Source: Haemaphysalis longicornis
Lineage: Eukaryota; Arthropoda; Arachnida; Ixodida; Ixodidae
Direction: 5' to 3'
NCBI GenBank assembly: GCA_013339765.2
Contig: CM023457.1
Span: forward strand, 80,286,192-80,350,191
Length of the DNA stretch: 64,000 nt
Shown: positions 47,601-56,779 of the stretch, piece after piece
How the letters are laid out: every line of letters begins with the position of its first letter
Position numbering within the stretch: position 1 is the stretch's first letter
Made by a program: the position numbers and the translations under genes
Notes under the pieces: generated by a model
What the model saw: only the letters and a program-made list of their open reading frames with translations
Databases searched by the model: none
Told to the model about the DNA's origin: nothing

Positions 47601-50600
47601 GAGTGAGAGTGAAATGAGGTGCTTAGATTAAGACACTGGTTGTAAGTTTTTTTTTTCCTTTTTGTTTTCCTTTTTTTTTTATACCAAGATAAGGAAGGCT
47701 GACAAGATGTGAAACTAAAATACGTCTCCAGCAAGTACATCTAAACGGAGTCATTGGCATGGTCTGAAACAGGTCTTAAACGAGTGAAATAGGTGTTATC
47801 TGTGTTGCACCAAAACAAAGCCATCTCAAGAAACTGCTAGAGATTAGCTAGAGCAGCAGAGCTCAGCTGTAAGTGACAGGCAAACACGAACACTCAGGCA
47901 AAAAAAAAAAAAAGGGAAAACAAAGCAGTTGGTATAAAATGTTTTTAGCACACACATCACTGCATTAGAATTTCAGGTAGCCGAAACGAATCGAGAGCCT
48001 CACATCTCATGTCGATGGCACTGAAGTAGCACGCCCCCGCACGCAAGCCTCGGAACTACATTAGCTTGTACAGTCAAGCCCACCTACAACGATACCGTTT
48101 ACAACAATATATCGGATATAACGATGAATAAATATGGCACTGCCCACTTTTGTATCCTTTCTATGGCAAAATAAACCGCTTATGTATTACAATGCTCCAG
48201 TGGCGTGATATCGGATGTAATGACTGAACCCGATAGCAGCATGCACCAAAAATGCGAGCCGCGATACACCTCACATCTCTTCCACCCCTCGGAAGGTGAG
48301 TCGACTGCGCCGCTTACACGCTTACGAGGGAAGTGAGGGGAGGAGGAGGACCAGTTTTTTCTTCCGAACCCCCCTCCTGGTGCCGCCACTTTGAATCGTA
48401 CCCGCGCCCACTTGCTTGCTCGCTCGCGTGTTCGCTTGTTGCGTCACGTGCGCGCCGCTTTGAATTTCACTCGGCGCCTCTTCAACTGCCACTGTCTTTC
48501 CGCAGGTGGGACACCAGGGCCGATGTTTCAGAAACGTCCGAGTGCCTCACTGAAGAGGCGATCGTGGTGCGGATACGTGCTGCGGACAGTGGGGACAGGG
48601 ACGACTTTGACGACGCGGTTGCACAGCCTACTCAGGTAGTGCAGGAGAGCCAACACATGATACAGTCCCTCAGGGACGTCGTTTCTGCCAGGGACCTTTC
48701 GCTCAGCTAGGTGAAGCACCTTAGGTGCTCTTGAAAAAGATTTGCGCCAGCTTCACGTGCAGCAAACAAAGCTGACCAGCTATGGCTTCTTTTCTGCAAA
48801 TAAGTAGTGGTACGACCTTCCGTGCATACAAATAAAAGGTTTTGAGCTCTGTTTCATGTTTCTTCCTCTTTTATGTGACACGCTTATAACAATTATTGGT
48901 TGTAACGATGGCATTTTCTTGGCACTTGGATATTGCTATAAGCGGACTACACTGTATTCATAAAAAAACTACTCAGTACAAAACTACGAGATGCTATCAA
49001 GCACAAAATTCTATTTCAAAACTCAAAATTAACTCATAGAATGGCTGCCAAAAATATTCGTATCATCCGCAGCACAGTGCCTGGTTCGCGTTTGTGAGTG
49101 ACATCCCACCTGGCAGCGCCACCTTCAAATGTGCAGCAGCTACAGGGGCATCCGGAAGCACAGAAATCAATTTTGATTCTTCAAACTTAACACACAATCA
49201 TTTAGCTAGAATGCCTGATCCACGTGCTCAGTGCCCACAAACCCAATCTCCACCCACTGAACAAGCTCCAGCCCGAAGCAACCGCCCTCGCTTGTTAACC
49301 TCCCAGTGCACTGGGTGCTTTCTGCAAATGCCGATTGGTGGTCTTTGGCTGTACCACGACAATTTCAGTTGCACTGCGACAAAGCTAAGAGGGCTGCACA
49401 TCAAACACCAGGTAGCTTTGCGAACTCATACCCCTCACTTTAGAAAATGCGAGAGAATATGCGACACCTAGAAGATCTCTTTGTGTGGCGTGGCCTTAAC
49501 TCTGGGATTTAGTTATCATGACCGCGGGAAAATTGCGCCACCGTTATGAGCAAGAATGACGTCATTAAACATAATTTTCAGGGGTAACCAAGCATTCAAA
49601 CATTTCAGACGTTTTCTGCTGTCGTCGCGGCAAAAAAATTGGTTAGAAAAGTTGCGGCACTGCTTCACACGTTTTCTTTAATATTTCCGTTAGGAGATTG
49701 CGATGATATTGGCATCATTGTTATCGGGACTGCAGATTATTTGATGGCCGATTTTTAGGGGTCCAAGAAAACAACACCAGGAACACAAATTGCAGATTAT
49801 TTGACGGCCTTTCCAACAACACCAGTTTTTTAAATTTTTTTACATTGTAGTTGTGAAAAAAAATTATCAAAATCAAAATTTTTGTCAAACTGTCAAAGAA
49901 AACGATAAAAAAGGAGTTGTGTATAACAAACCATCGATAGTAGAAAAAAATTAGAATACACAATTTGTAGGGAAACATTTTTAAAACACGCCCTAGAAAA
50001 AATGTCGACTTGCGCAGAACAGTTTGCCAGATATTAAAAAAATGTTAGCACACGTGGCACTTGTGCCATGTGGTGAAGCCAGACCTCCATTTCAAAATGT
50101 GCAATTTGAGAAGGTTTCCTGGAAGAAATCTGGCAGTTTCACATTATCAGAGGCACACATTTTCCCCCACGTAACGAAAAAAATTTATTCAATGAATGGC
50201 TTTGTATTTACGGCCAGCATAGTATTTGGTAAAAGCACGCGATGCGGAAAAACATGCACGAAGGTTGAAAACGGAACTTCTGTGTTGATGCTTGTTGACG
50301 TTCACCGTCAGTTATCTCTCAAAACATAAAGCGCTTTATTATCATCTTCTGACTCGCTATTGTAGCCTTGCTTGCAGGAATGAGGTGCGATACGCTAGAA
50401 TCGTGCCCTGCGAACTTTGGCTGAGTAGCTGTTGCGCAATAAACAAGGTCAGCACTACGAGCCTCCTTCATTGCGCGCCACCTAACATTTTTGAAATGAA
50501 ACAGTACAAAACTTACTTCCGTCCGAATAGGCGGTGAAGCAATTAGATGTGGGCTCGTTGGAAACGTGCTGAGGCGAACAGTAAGTGGAGGCCCATAATC

Positions 50601-53600
50601 TGACTCGGGTAGCGGTCGGTCATCTTTTGACTTGCATGGGAAGTTATCATCACAGAAATCGGGTTGACTCGCTACTGTAGCCTTGCTTGCAGGAATGAGG
50701 TGCGATGCACTAGAATCGTGCCCTGCGAACTTTGGCTGAGTAGCTGTTGCGCGATAAACAAAGTCAGCACTACGAGCCTCCTTCATTGCAGCGCCACCTA
50801 ATATTTTTGAAAAAAACAAAACTCACTCCGTATGAATAGACAGTTCAACTAAGAAGCAACACTAGACCGTAGGCAGGCGAACAGCTGGCGGTGTGTAAGG
50901 CCGGTTTTAAAGCGCTTTCCTCATCGGAACAGATACCCGGTGACTGGGAGTTATCTTTTGACTTGCATGGGAAGTTCTTATTGCAGAAATCGGGTTAGGG
51001 TTGGGTGAAATCAAGAGCGGCATGCTTTTTTCGAGGATCAGCCGCAGACACTCAAGGCACCATTGCAGGTAGGCTTCAAGTTGGGTAGCTGCGTAGTAGC
51101 GCCAAATATGAATTTTGCGATGCAGAAACGAAACCGAAACTGTTGTAAACTGTATGGGAATGGTCCTGTGGTAAGTAGAACTACAACACAACTTAGAACA
51201 ACGTGCGCAAAGGCAATAAAACTGCCTAAAATCATAAAGTAGCTTTGCAAACAGGCACTGCTTGACATTTTCAGCCGATTTCAGGGATTATTACTGTCAG
51301 AGTGCAAACCTGACGATTGAAAATCGTTTGGATTCACCATTTGTGCCCTGATAACAAAAACCAAACGCTGATGAAGAGTAATTATGAGTGGCACACATTC
51401 TTTGTTGGTAGCAGTGATGCGCAATGACCACGCCCCTTTTCCACACCCAGGTGATGCAAACACGTGTCAAAAATCACATTTTTGTTGCAAAAATGAAAAC
51501 AAAACAAATTTTGAAAGGGAATTTTTGGAGCTAACTCCGAATAGCTTCACTTGTTCCAGCAATGCCTGGAACGCTAATAAAACGGGCTCCCAAGGTATCG
51601 TTCAAATTGAACGATTTGGAACAGGCACGGTCACGAAAGAGTTAAACCCCTCCTGACTAAACAGCGCTAGATCGCACCAGCACAAAATGCTGGGGTCGCT
51701 GAAATAGCTTTGCAGTCTCGTTACTTCAAACTGTAGCTTATTTGCGACTCTGAAACAAGGCTAGTAAACCATTCATTGGTAAGGTTCCTCCAGTCTCTAC
51801 AATGACACACAGCAATATGGGAGCAAGGGTCAACGCAAACACAACCTGAATTCAGCGCAGTCACTGCCACTGTACGGGACCCATGTTAGGATCAAAACAA
51901 AAGGTTAGGGGACAGTCGCACACCTTAAGGCACACCACGAAGTAGCGAACTAATCTACCAAATGTACCTGTGCCAAACAGCACTCACCACGGCGGAAGAC
52001 GACGATGGCGATGATGAAGGTGGAAGTGTAGGTGGTGGCGAGTCCCTCAGGAGAGGGCTCTCGGGGCTAGTGGCAATGATGGCCAGTTCAGTGAGCCGGT
52101 CGAACACGACCTCCGACCCCACCGGGTACTGGGGCCAGGACTGCGCCACTGGAGGGCTCGTGTCTAGGCGCACACAGAGAAAAAGGGGGTAAAGTTCGGT
52201 GGTGTTTCCTTAAAGCACAGTGCCGTAATCCTTTTAAACGAGCTAAGCATTTCTACGCTGGACTGCAACGAGAAAATCCCTCTGTGTCCGTCTGTAGCGC
52301 TTGATGCATCACACTTTCGCCGCGTAAGAAATAGCTACAAATAAAAGGGCCTGGGCCTCCATATCTTCATAGAAGACTTCATACACTGCCCCTGAAGAAA
52401 TGTCTTCGTAGCAAAGCATTTGTGCACAATGCTGAAGCCTACTTTAAAGGGGCTCATTTTATAGCACTCATGAGGGACACATGGGCTCTCAATAAGCTAT
52501 TTAATGAAAGGCCCCAGTGCCATCATGCTTTGTTCCTAGACTCCTGTATGTCCCCAAAAAAATGTCATCCAGCAGCGCATTTGTGTACAGTAGTGAAGCC
52601 AACATTAAAGGGGGCTCTGTGTGCATGCTTGCAAATTATCCGACAATTCCCACTCAAGAGCTTCTGAAATTTTTTTCTCATATTACTACAGTTGAAGCCG
52701 TTTTTTCGTATCCCACAGGAATGGCGAAATTGTTGAAATAATCGAAGAGTCCAACACATGTCAGTAAAGGCAGTGAGATGGTCATTCAAAATGTTCAAAC
52801 CATCAGGTAATTGAACTGCTGGCATGTGAAGAATTGGTCAATGACTATTATAATAAAGATGCTTCATACTTTTCTGGTGAACACTCTGTAAATTTGTGCT
52901 TGTGTGACAAACTGCACAACTCAGTCTTGCATAGTGATGCATATAAGTATTTTTCTTTTGAAGTAAGTGCCCTCTATTTATATATTTTTATTTATTTATT
53001 TATTTATTTATTTGAAAGATGGTGCCCACAAGCACCTTGCAGCCTTCAACATGGTGTACTGAGTTGCTAGAAGGAAGGAAATGAAAGAAAGCACAGAATA
53101 CATAACATATTGCTAACCCAGTGCAATATGATAAGTTTCAGTTTATGGGAAGAGAAGAATCAATGGCTCAGAAACTAAGCGTAATAGAAGGAAAACATGA
53201 GATGCTACAACAGGTTGATTTGAGCTCAAGGATCACGTTATACAAAGCCTGTCAAGAGCAACAAAAGAACAGAACAAACCCATTCAGTTTGGCAGCGTAA
53301 ATATTAAGCTTTGATAGATTAAAAAAGAAAAGTGATGGCGAAAGGCACTGCATAATGAAGCAATAGAAGATGGTGTTACAAAAAAGTCTGGTTGAAGTCA
53401 ACATAACAACAAAAAATTAAAGACAGCTTTCAGACAAAATTAATTCTGACAGCTTCCACTCAACATGAAAGCTGTGGAGCCGTTATCCGCTCACTACCAA
53501 CCACCCATCACTCTCTTTGCTGTCCTGTCTCACTCCTCTCCCGACGAATTGAATGAAGGTTTGTCCAACGCATTTCAAATTTCCCGCCTCGCAGTGCTCG

Positions 53601-55484
53601 CGTGCCCATTGCTTAAAACAGTGCCAGCCGGAAGTTCTGTTCTTTTTGTGCTTGCTTTTCATCCCGCACGTGCCGGCGCCTTACTGCGCAGTTTGGAACA
53701 CACCATTTTTTTCTTGCACTGCCACTTTTTTTCGCTTACTACCGTAAAAACCAACCCAACGAGCATTGCTAACAAAACGAAAGCAGGCGCTGCCAGTTAA
53801 TTACGTAGATTTTGCCTCAAACGTACCCGCAGTTTTCTTGGCGCTAAACAACGGGGAGATGTATGACAAGCGCCAGCGGTTCACGAGTTTCAAACGGTTA
53901 TGACTATATAAACCGCTTGACTTTCGAAGCCTTTGTGTTATGCATTGACGGTACGCTGTGTGGCTCTACTTGGGTCCATTATCTCACTGCACCACCTGAT
54001 TCCGGCAGTCGCTTGACATCGAGCCCTGTAACAGCGAGCGAGCTGCAACGACAAGGCAAGTCACACTTTAGGGACTCAGTGCTGGGATTGGAATGAAATT
54101 GCCTGTCAGCTGCAGCTGCTGGACAGGATTTTCGGGTCGTCATCATCATCAACATCACCAGCCTACCTACACCCACTGAAGGGCAAAAGCCTCTCCCATT
54201 AATCTCCAATTAGCCCGGCCCTGTGCTAGCCACAAGATAAATTGGGACCAGACTCCTGACAGTATGGGAAGGTCGATATCACCATGCGCAGGTCTATAAA
54301 AATGCATGATGAATGTTTTTCCTATTATTCATCTTGCAATTCCAATGCAGTGAAGTATCCTTTCATAAAAATATTAGACCTTCGTGTATACATATTGGCC
54401 TTTATAAATTCTGATAAATTTCATCTGAACTCATTTTAAGGTTGGTGACCGGTATTTGGCAAGCCCTTTCAGTGCAACAGAGAAATTTTCCAACCGGCTT
54501 GCAAGATGGCCCCAGATGGCAGTAAACAACATGCAGAATTCCTGAACTCCGTTGTTATATATGTGACAAGACTGAGAAATTTCTTTCTGTAATTGGTTGT
54601 TCTTTCAACGTGGCCTCTTAAAATCAGCAATTCGTCCAAACATACTGCCAAGTCCCTCACTGTTGACACTTGAGGAACAGGGTCAACACCCATTTTATAT
54701 GAAAGTTTCGCCGCACCAGTTGCGAATTATAAGAGATAATAATAATAAATCATGCGTCTCTTAGATGTGTCGGTGCAAAGTCCTTTTGACATTTCAGCAG
54801 TGTGAATGTCAGCTTGTAGAAGAGAGCAGTCAACTTCGCCAACAATTCTAAAGCATTTGATGTCATCAGTGAAAACAGAAGGGTCTCAGAGTGCTGCACA
54901 GGTGCAGCTAAACCATTATAAAAAATTATGAACAGCAGAGGGCCCACGTTGCCTCCCTGAGGTACTCCTGGTAAGGATGGAAAGGGCATCGATTGGCTGA
55001 CCTGTGCTTTTTTTTTTTTTTTGTACGTCCTTACCTCTGTACTATACAAGACGAACACTTTTCTGATCTGCCTACAAAGGTAACACAGAGTGAATACTGC
55101 TACGTGTCTTCGTATGAGCTGTTTTGAACTGTTTGCTGCAGAAAGAATTAGCCTGAAAGGGGTACTGCATGCTTTTTTTTTTTTTTTCCGGAATACCTAT
55201 TTCTGGTGCCACGTTGGAAATGCAGTACCAGAACAAGTGTGGCCTCGGAGGTAATTGCCAAATGATGTGCACGTTTAGGCTCCCTCCTTACCCATGAGCC
55301 GCTCACTGGAGACGTAGGCAGAGTCTTTGCAGTCCGTGGATGTCTCGTCCCCGGAGCTCGTGGAGGCACCACCGAGGCCATCCGTCGGATCGAGGCCCGC
55401 ACCGTCGCAGCCCGCAGAGCCCCTCCGGCCTGCTGCCGCCGCCGCTATTGCCGTGGCCATGCCACTGCTGCAAGCCAAAGCCAT
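38478..55484 (-). CDS. HBP1: HBP1-like HMG-box transcription factor, six exons, 328 aa
   Basis: Sequence-specific nuclear repressor; vertebrate HBP1 restrains cell-cycle and Wnt target genes. Exons in transcript order: 55484-55292, 52163-51988, 46396-46200, 44528-44468, 40749-40544, 38631-38478. Every donor is GT and every acceptor AG, and phases match at all five junctions (987 nt including stop). Residues 88-102 (LTELAIIATSPESPL) match the conserved HBP1 N-terminal block. Residues 190-209 (LTPEDRSAAYTLSTMAK) match the segment just before the HMG box. The HMG box, ~252-320, is RRPMNGFMLFAQKHR, then HPGKDNRAISVMLGDQW, then HPDCWKRKR, distinctively HBP1 and not SOX or Capicua. Human HBP1 is ~514 aa with an AXH domain between the first two blocks. 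Here an Ala/Pro-rich 65-aa exon occupies that place and no AXH is seen. The start at 55484 is tentative; upstream exons may exist. Gene identity is strong; the full model is moderate. Confidence 0.85.
38950..39235. mobile_element. MITE with TACCGTATTTTCGCG-type ends, 286 bp
   Basis: Left end TACCGTATTTTCGCGCGTAT; right end inverted TACCGTATTTTGGCGCATAT; both continue AACCCGC. About 27 bp of inverted repeat with few mismatches. Lies in the last HBP1 intron. Elements with this terminus are widespread in animals; superfamily not assigned here. Confidence 0.8.
40422..40452 (+). repeat. (AATG)n microsatellite in HBP1 intron
   Basis: About eight perfect AATG units roughly 90 bases beyond the donor of the HMG exon on the minus strand. 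Confidence 0.9.
40544..40749 (-). CDS. HBP1: HBP1 exon with N-terminal half of the HMG box
   Basis: Acceptor TTCTTCCAG, donor AACAG then GTGCGC. A Pro/Ala linker and a basic SPSKKSVNTRTRH stretch lead into PRRPMNGFMLFAQKHRGEYS and the HPGKDN motif. The usual MNAF is MNGF here. Ends with two bases of an Arg codon. Confidence 0.92.
43098..44213. mobile_element. Tigger/pogo-like element remnant, 1.1 kb, plus an extra terminus to 44296
   Basis: Left end (GTTAAACCTCGACGTAACAA) and the right end read inverted (CAGTCAAACCTCGATGTAAC) match, with subterminal ATGTAACGA repeats. A second right-terminus copy follows at about 44220-44296. This terminus is typical of Tigger-type Tc1/mariner relatives. The interior is GC-rich but frames are uninformative. 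It lies in an HBP1 intron just downstream of the micro-exon. Confidence 0.65.
44468..44528 (-). CDS. HBP1: HBP1 micro-exon, 61 nt
   Basis: Acceptor TTGCACAG, donor AAG then GTGAGT. Encodes LLPLTPEDRSAAYTLSTMAK, matching the block that precedes the HMG box in vertebrate HBP1. One base in, phase 0 out. Confidence 0.8.
46200..46396 (-). CDS. HBP1: HBP1 exon, Ala/Pro-rich, in the position of AXH
   Basis: Acceptor TTTCCAG, donor CAG then GTCAGT. Phase 0 in, two bases out, both compatible with neighbours. Encodes a hydrophobic, Ala/Val/Pro-rich run then YPTPGSAGAPYNTQPMG. No AXH resemblance. GC-rich against AT-rich intron flanks. Confidence 0.65.
46683..46800 (-). mobile_element. tRNA-like fragment plus a short inverted GCAGAGTTC pair
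   Basis: The minus strand has a B-box-like GGTTCGAGCGCC at 46689-46700 and a partial D-arm-like GGGATAGAGTCATAGC about 30 bases before it, but no cloverleaf closes. On the far side GAGGCCGAAAAG units occur twice and AACTCTGCTTTTC is repeated inverted. Likely SINE debris. Confidence 0.3.
46890..47340 (-). mobile_element. RTE-type LINE 3' end fragment
   Basis: The minus strand encodes, across small frameshifts, LWREDIRKLGGVEWIRTAQD and then a W-K-S tail, the C-terminal pattern R-W-x-D-D-(I/L)-x-K-x-(A/G)-G-x-x-W-x-R-x-A-x-D-R of these ORF2 proteins, followed by GATGATGAC-type tail sequence. The same segment occurs in reverse orientation at 61.64-61.86 kb. Lies in the HBP1 intron upstream of exon 46200. 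Confidence 0.65.
48071..48954 (+). mobile_element. Tigger/pogo-like element with TA-CAG...CTG-TA ends
   Basis: Ends are TA|CAGTCAAGCCCACCTACAA and, inverted, CAGTGTAGTCCGCTTATAGC, flanked by TA on both sides, the target duplication of Tc1/mariner elements. The GC-rich interior on + reads an acidic tail (LTEEAIVVRI, then DRDDFDDAV, then VVQESQHMIQSLRDV) resembling the C-terminus of Tigger transposases; the DDE catalytic part is deleted. Non-autonomous. Confidence 0.65.
49531..49735 (+). mobile_element. TTAA MITE, partial copy
   Basis: Shares ATGAGCAAGAATGACGTCAT, GCTTCACACGTTTTCTTTAA and GCGATGATATTGGCATCATT with the copies at 34875 and 60143, with internal deletions. Terminal repeats missing on at least one side. 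Confidence 0.7.
50349..50996 (+). repeat. Tandem repeat, period ~316 bp, two units
   Basis: A ~150-base block (GTAGCCTTGCTTGCAGGAAT to CGAGCCTCCTTCATTG) occurs at ~50360 and ~50676. A second block (CTTTTGACTTGCATGGGAAG) occurs at ~50622 and ~50954. The long minus-strand frame through it is simply the repeat read twice. Confidence 0.8.
51988..52163 (-). CDS. HBP1: HBP1 exon carrying the conserved LTELA-IATSP motif
   Basis: Acceptor CGCCTAG, donor GTG then GTGAGT. Completes the split Asp codon, encodes the LTELAIIATSPESPL block and a Pro/Ser-rich tail, and ends in phase 0. The motif is the best N-terminal evidence for HBP1 identity. Confidence 0.85.
52981..53014 (+). repeat. (TTTA)n microsatellite
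   Basis: Near-perfect TTTA array in the first detected HBP1 intron. Confidence 0.9.
53470..54061 (+). repeat. Dispersed repeat with TATA-like box, copy B
   Basis: Same orientation partner of 10225-10874. The box is CTATATAAACCGC here, a better TATA than in copy A. The right edge of homology is CAAGGCAAG. Only one unit of the region tripled in copy A. Confidence 0.6.
54125..54239 (-). mobile_element. RTE-type LINE 3' end with GAT-rich tail
   Basis: The minus strand reads WLAQGRANWRLMGEAFALQW then a stop, followed by GATGTTGATGATGATGA. This is the characteristic C-terminus plus GAT-repeat tail of this LINE type; only the end is present (5' truncation). Confidence 0.7.
54469..55015 (-). mobile_element. 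Jockey-type LINE reverse transcriptase fragment
   Basis: The minus strand, with frameshifts, encodes GVPQGGNVGPLLFIIFYNGL, the RT block usually reading GVPQGSVLGPLLFxIFxNDL, then downstream a VSTVRDLAVCLDELL block and HVERTTN, the post-catalytic thumb segment. The FADD box is lost (reads FSLMTSN in this frame). Dead copy. Confidence 0.75.
55292..55484 (-). CDS. HBP1: HBP1 exon (first detected coding)
   Basis: Encodes an Ala-rich start, then a Ser/Thr/Asp-rich acidic stretch (STSSGDETSTDCKDSAYVSS) ending ...RLMG with donor GTAAGG in phase 1. The start Met at 55484 is chosen because it is the most upstream Met before less plausible sequence. A TTGCAG just upstream could instead be an acceptor, which would place the true start in an unseen exon. 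Confidence 0.65.
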
Positions 55485-55969
55485 TACTGCAACAGGGCGG
55501 CTGGCCGGACAAGTTGCGGTGCAGTGGAGGAGGCCAGTTGGCTCATTTTCACATTTTGAAGTACGGAGCCACAAAATGACCAGACAGGTTAAAAAATGAC
55601 AGCATGAAATGCAATGCCGTATCACTGGACTTTGAGCCACAAATGTCGCTTAAGACCCCTGTCCTTGTTCAGTCGTTTGTAAGGCTATAACTGCACCAAC
55701 TAGGAGAGTTTGATCGTGGAACATTTGTAACATCACTAAAGCAGACACGCCATCAAGGAAAAGCCAACATTGTGTGTCCCATTTCCTTCTTTCCACATAC
55801 CTCATGAGTTATATGTAGTACCACTGTAAATTGTTTGAACCATAAATGCCCCACCTACAAAAGTGTGTGCTCCGGTCTTTTTTGGCATATAAAACTGTCT
55901 ACCTAGCCTCCTTGGCAGCAAGCTAAGTGGCGACAGCTGGGATGCAGAAGCCATAGCACCTCATTTCAG

Positions 55970-56591
55970 AGCATGCACGCTGGATCAATTTAGGTCTTGG
56001 TGCAAATGAACGAAACCAACTGCAAAGTTTTGCACCAAGAGAAAATGGGCTGCAGGAAATTTTCGTTCGCACGCAGATTGCATCCTTTAGAGACAATGCT
56101 ATTAGTCCATTAAATTTAGGCATCATTACAGATCCAGAGGAAACCTGCAACTCCGCTGGCCAGTTCCAGCTAGCAGACTACTCCAGCGTGAGGTTGTTAG
56201 AAGCAATTATCATAATAACGCAACTTAATATAAACAACTTAGATCGGCTGGACCTACTCTTGGGTGACTTAAGCTGTGTGAAGCTAGTTCTAGTGGAACA
56301 ACAACACAGCGACGGCTCCGGAGGGCTTACTTTTGACTTGCTGTTACCTGAGCCAGCATGTGAATTTCGTTCCAGAAAGAATCTGAGTTTTCAGTTTTTC
56401 CAGACTATTCAAGAGAATTCCCTGCCAGGTTGGTAGACACTATTTAAAGTGTAAAAAAATTGACGTGGCTGTGTGCCTCTTTGGAATGAACCCCATGGAC
56501 ATTCTGACTTTTTCTTTCCATTGCAGGAGGGAACGAGTTTTGGGACAATGCTGCATGTCAATCAGACTGTCCTCATATTCCTCGCTGCTGA
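55970..56591 (+). CDS. Two-exon 3' end of an unrecognised + strand gene
   Basis: Exon 55970-56428: acceptor TCATTTCAG, 152 codons plus split ends without a stop, donor CCAG then GTTGGT, with TAG immediately after the donor in that frame. Exon 56527-56591: acceptor CCATTGCAG, phase-compatible, encodes GGNEFWDNAACQSDCPHIPR then Cys and stop. AATAAA follows at 56744-56749. The translation is balanced, with LGIITDPEETC, then a helical VRLLEAIIIITQLNINNLDR, then LLLPEPACEF. No known domain recognised. The acceptor needs an upstream exon ending in phase 1, not found. It lies upstream of the first detected HBP1 exon, on the opposite strand. It could be a real neighbour gene end, a nested gene or a relic. 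Confidence 0.4.
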
Positions 56592-56743
56592 TAAAAAGAA
56601 GGCCTTGTTTCGACAGTGCAACAACACAAACCTGCTATTACAACCCACACTAACAGAGTTGTTGGCAGGCTTTATCTGACTCGCAACTCCACTCTACTGC
56701 ATACCTTACAGATGAGCTGTGCTGTGTACAATGAGCAGCCACC

Positions 56744-56749
56744 AATAAA
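56744..56749 (+). other. Poly(A) signal for the unrecognised + strand gene
   Basis: AATAAA about 150 bases after the candidate stop, followed by T-rich sequence near 56770. Supports a transcript ending here. Confidence 0.35.
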
Positions 56750-56779
56750 GTGATTGCTTTAAAACATCTCCATTATTTT

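Noticed and set aside
50319..50819. 166-codon minus frame with internal duplication
   Set aside because: It is the 316-bp tandem repeat read twice; no coding evidence.
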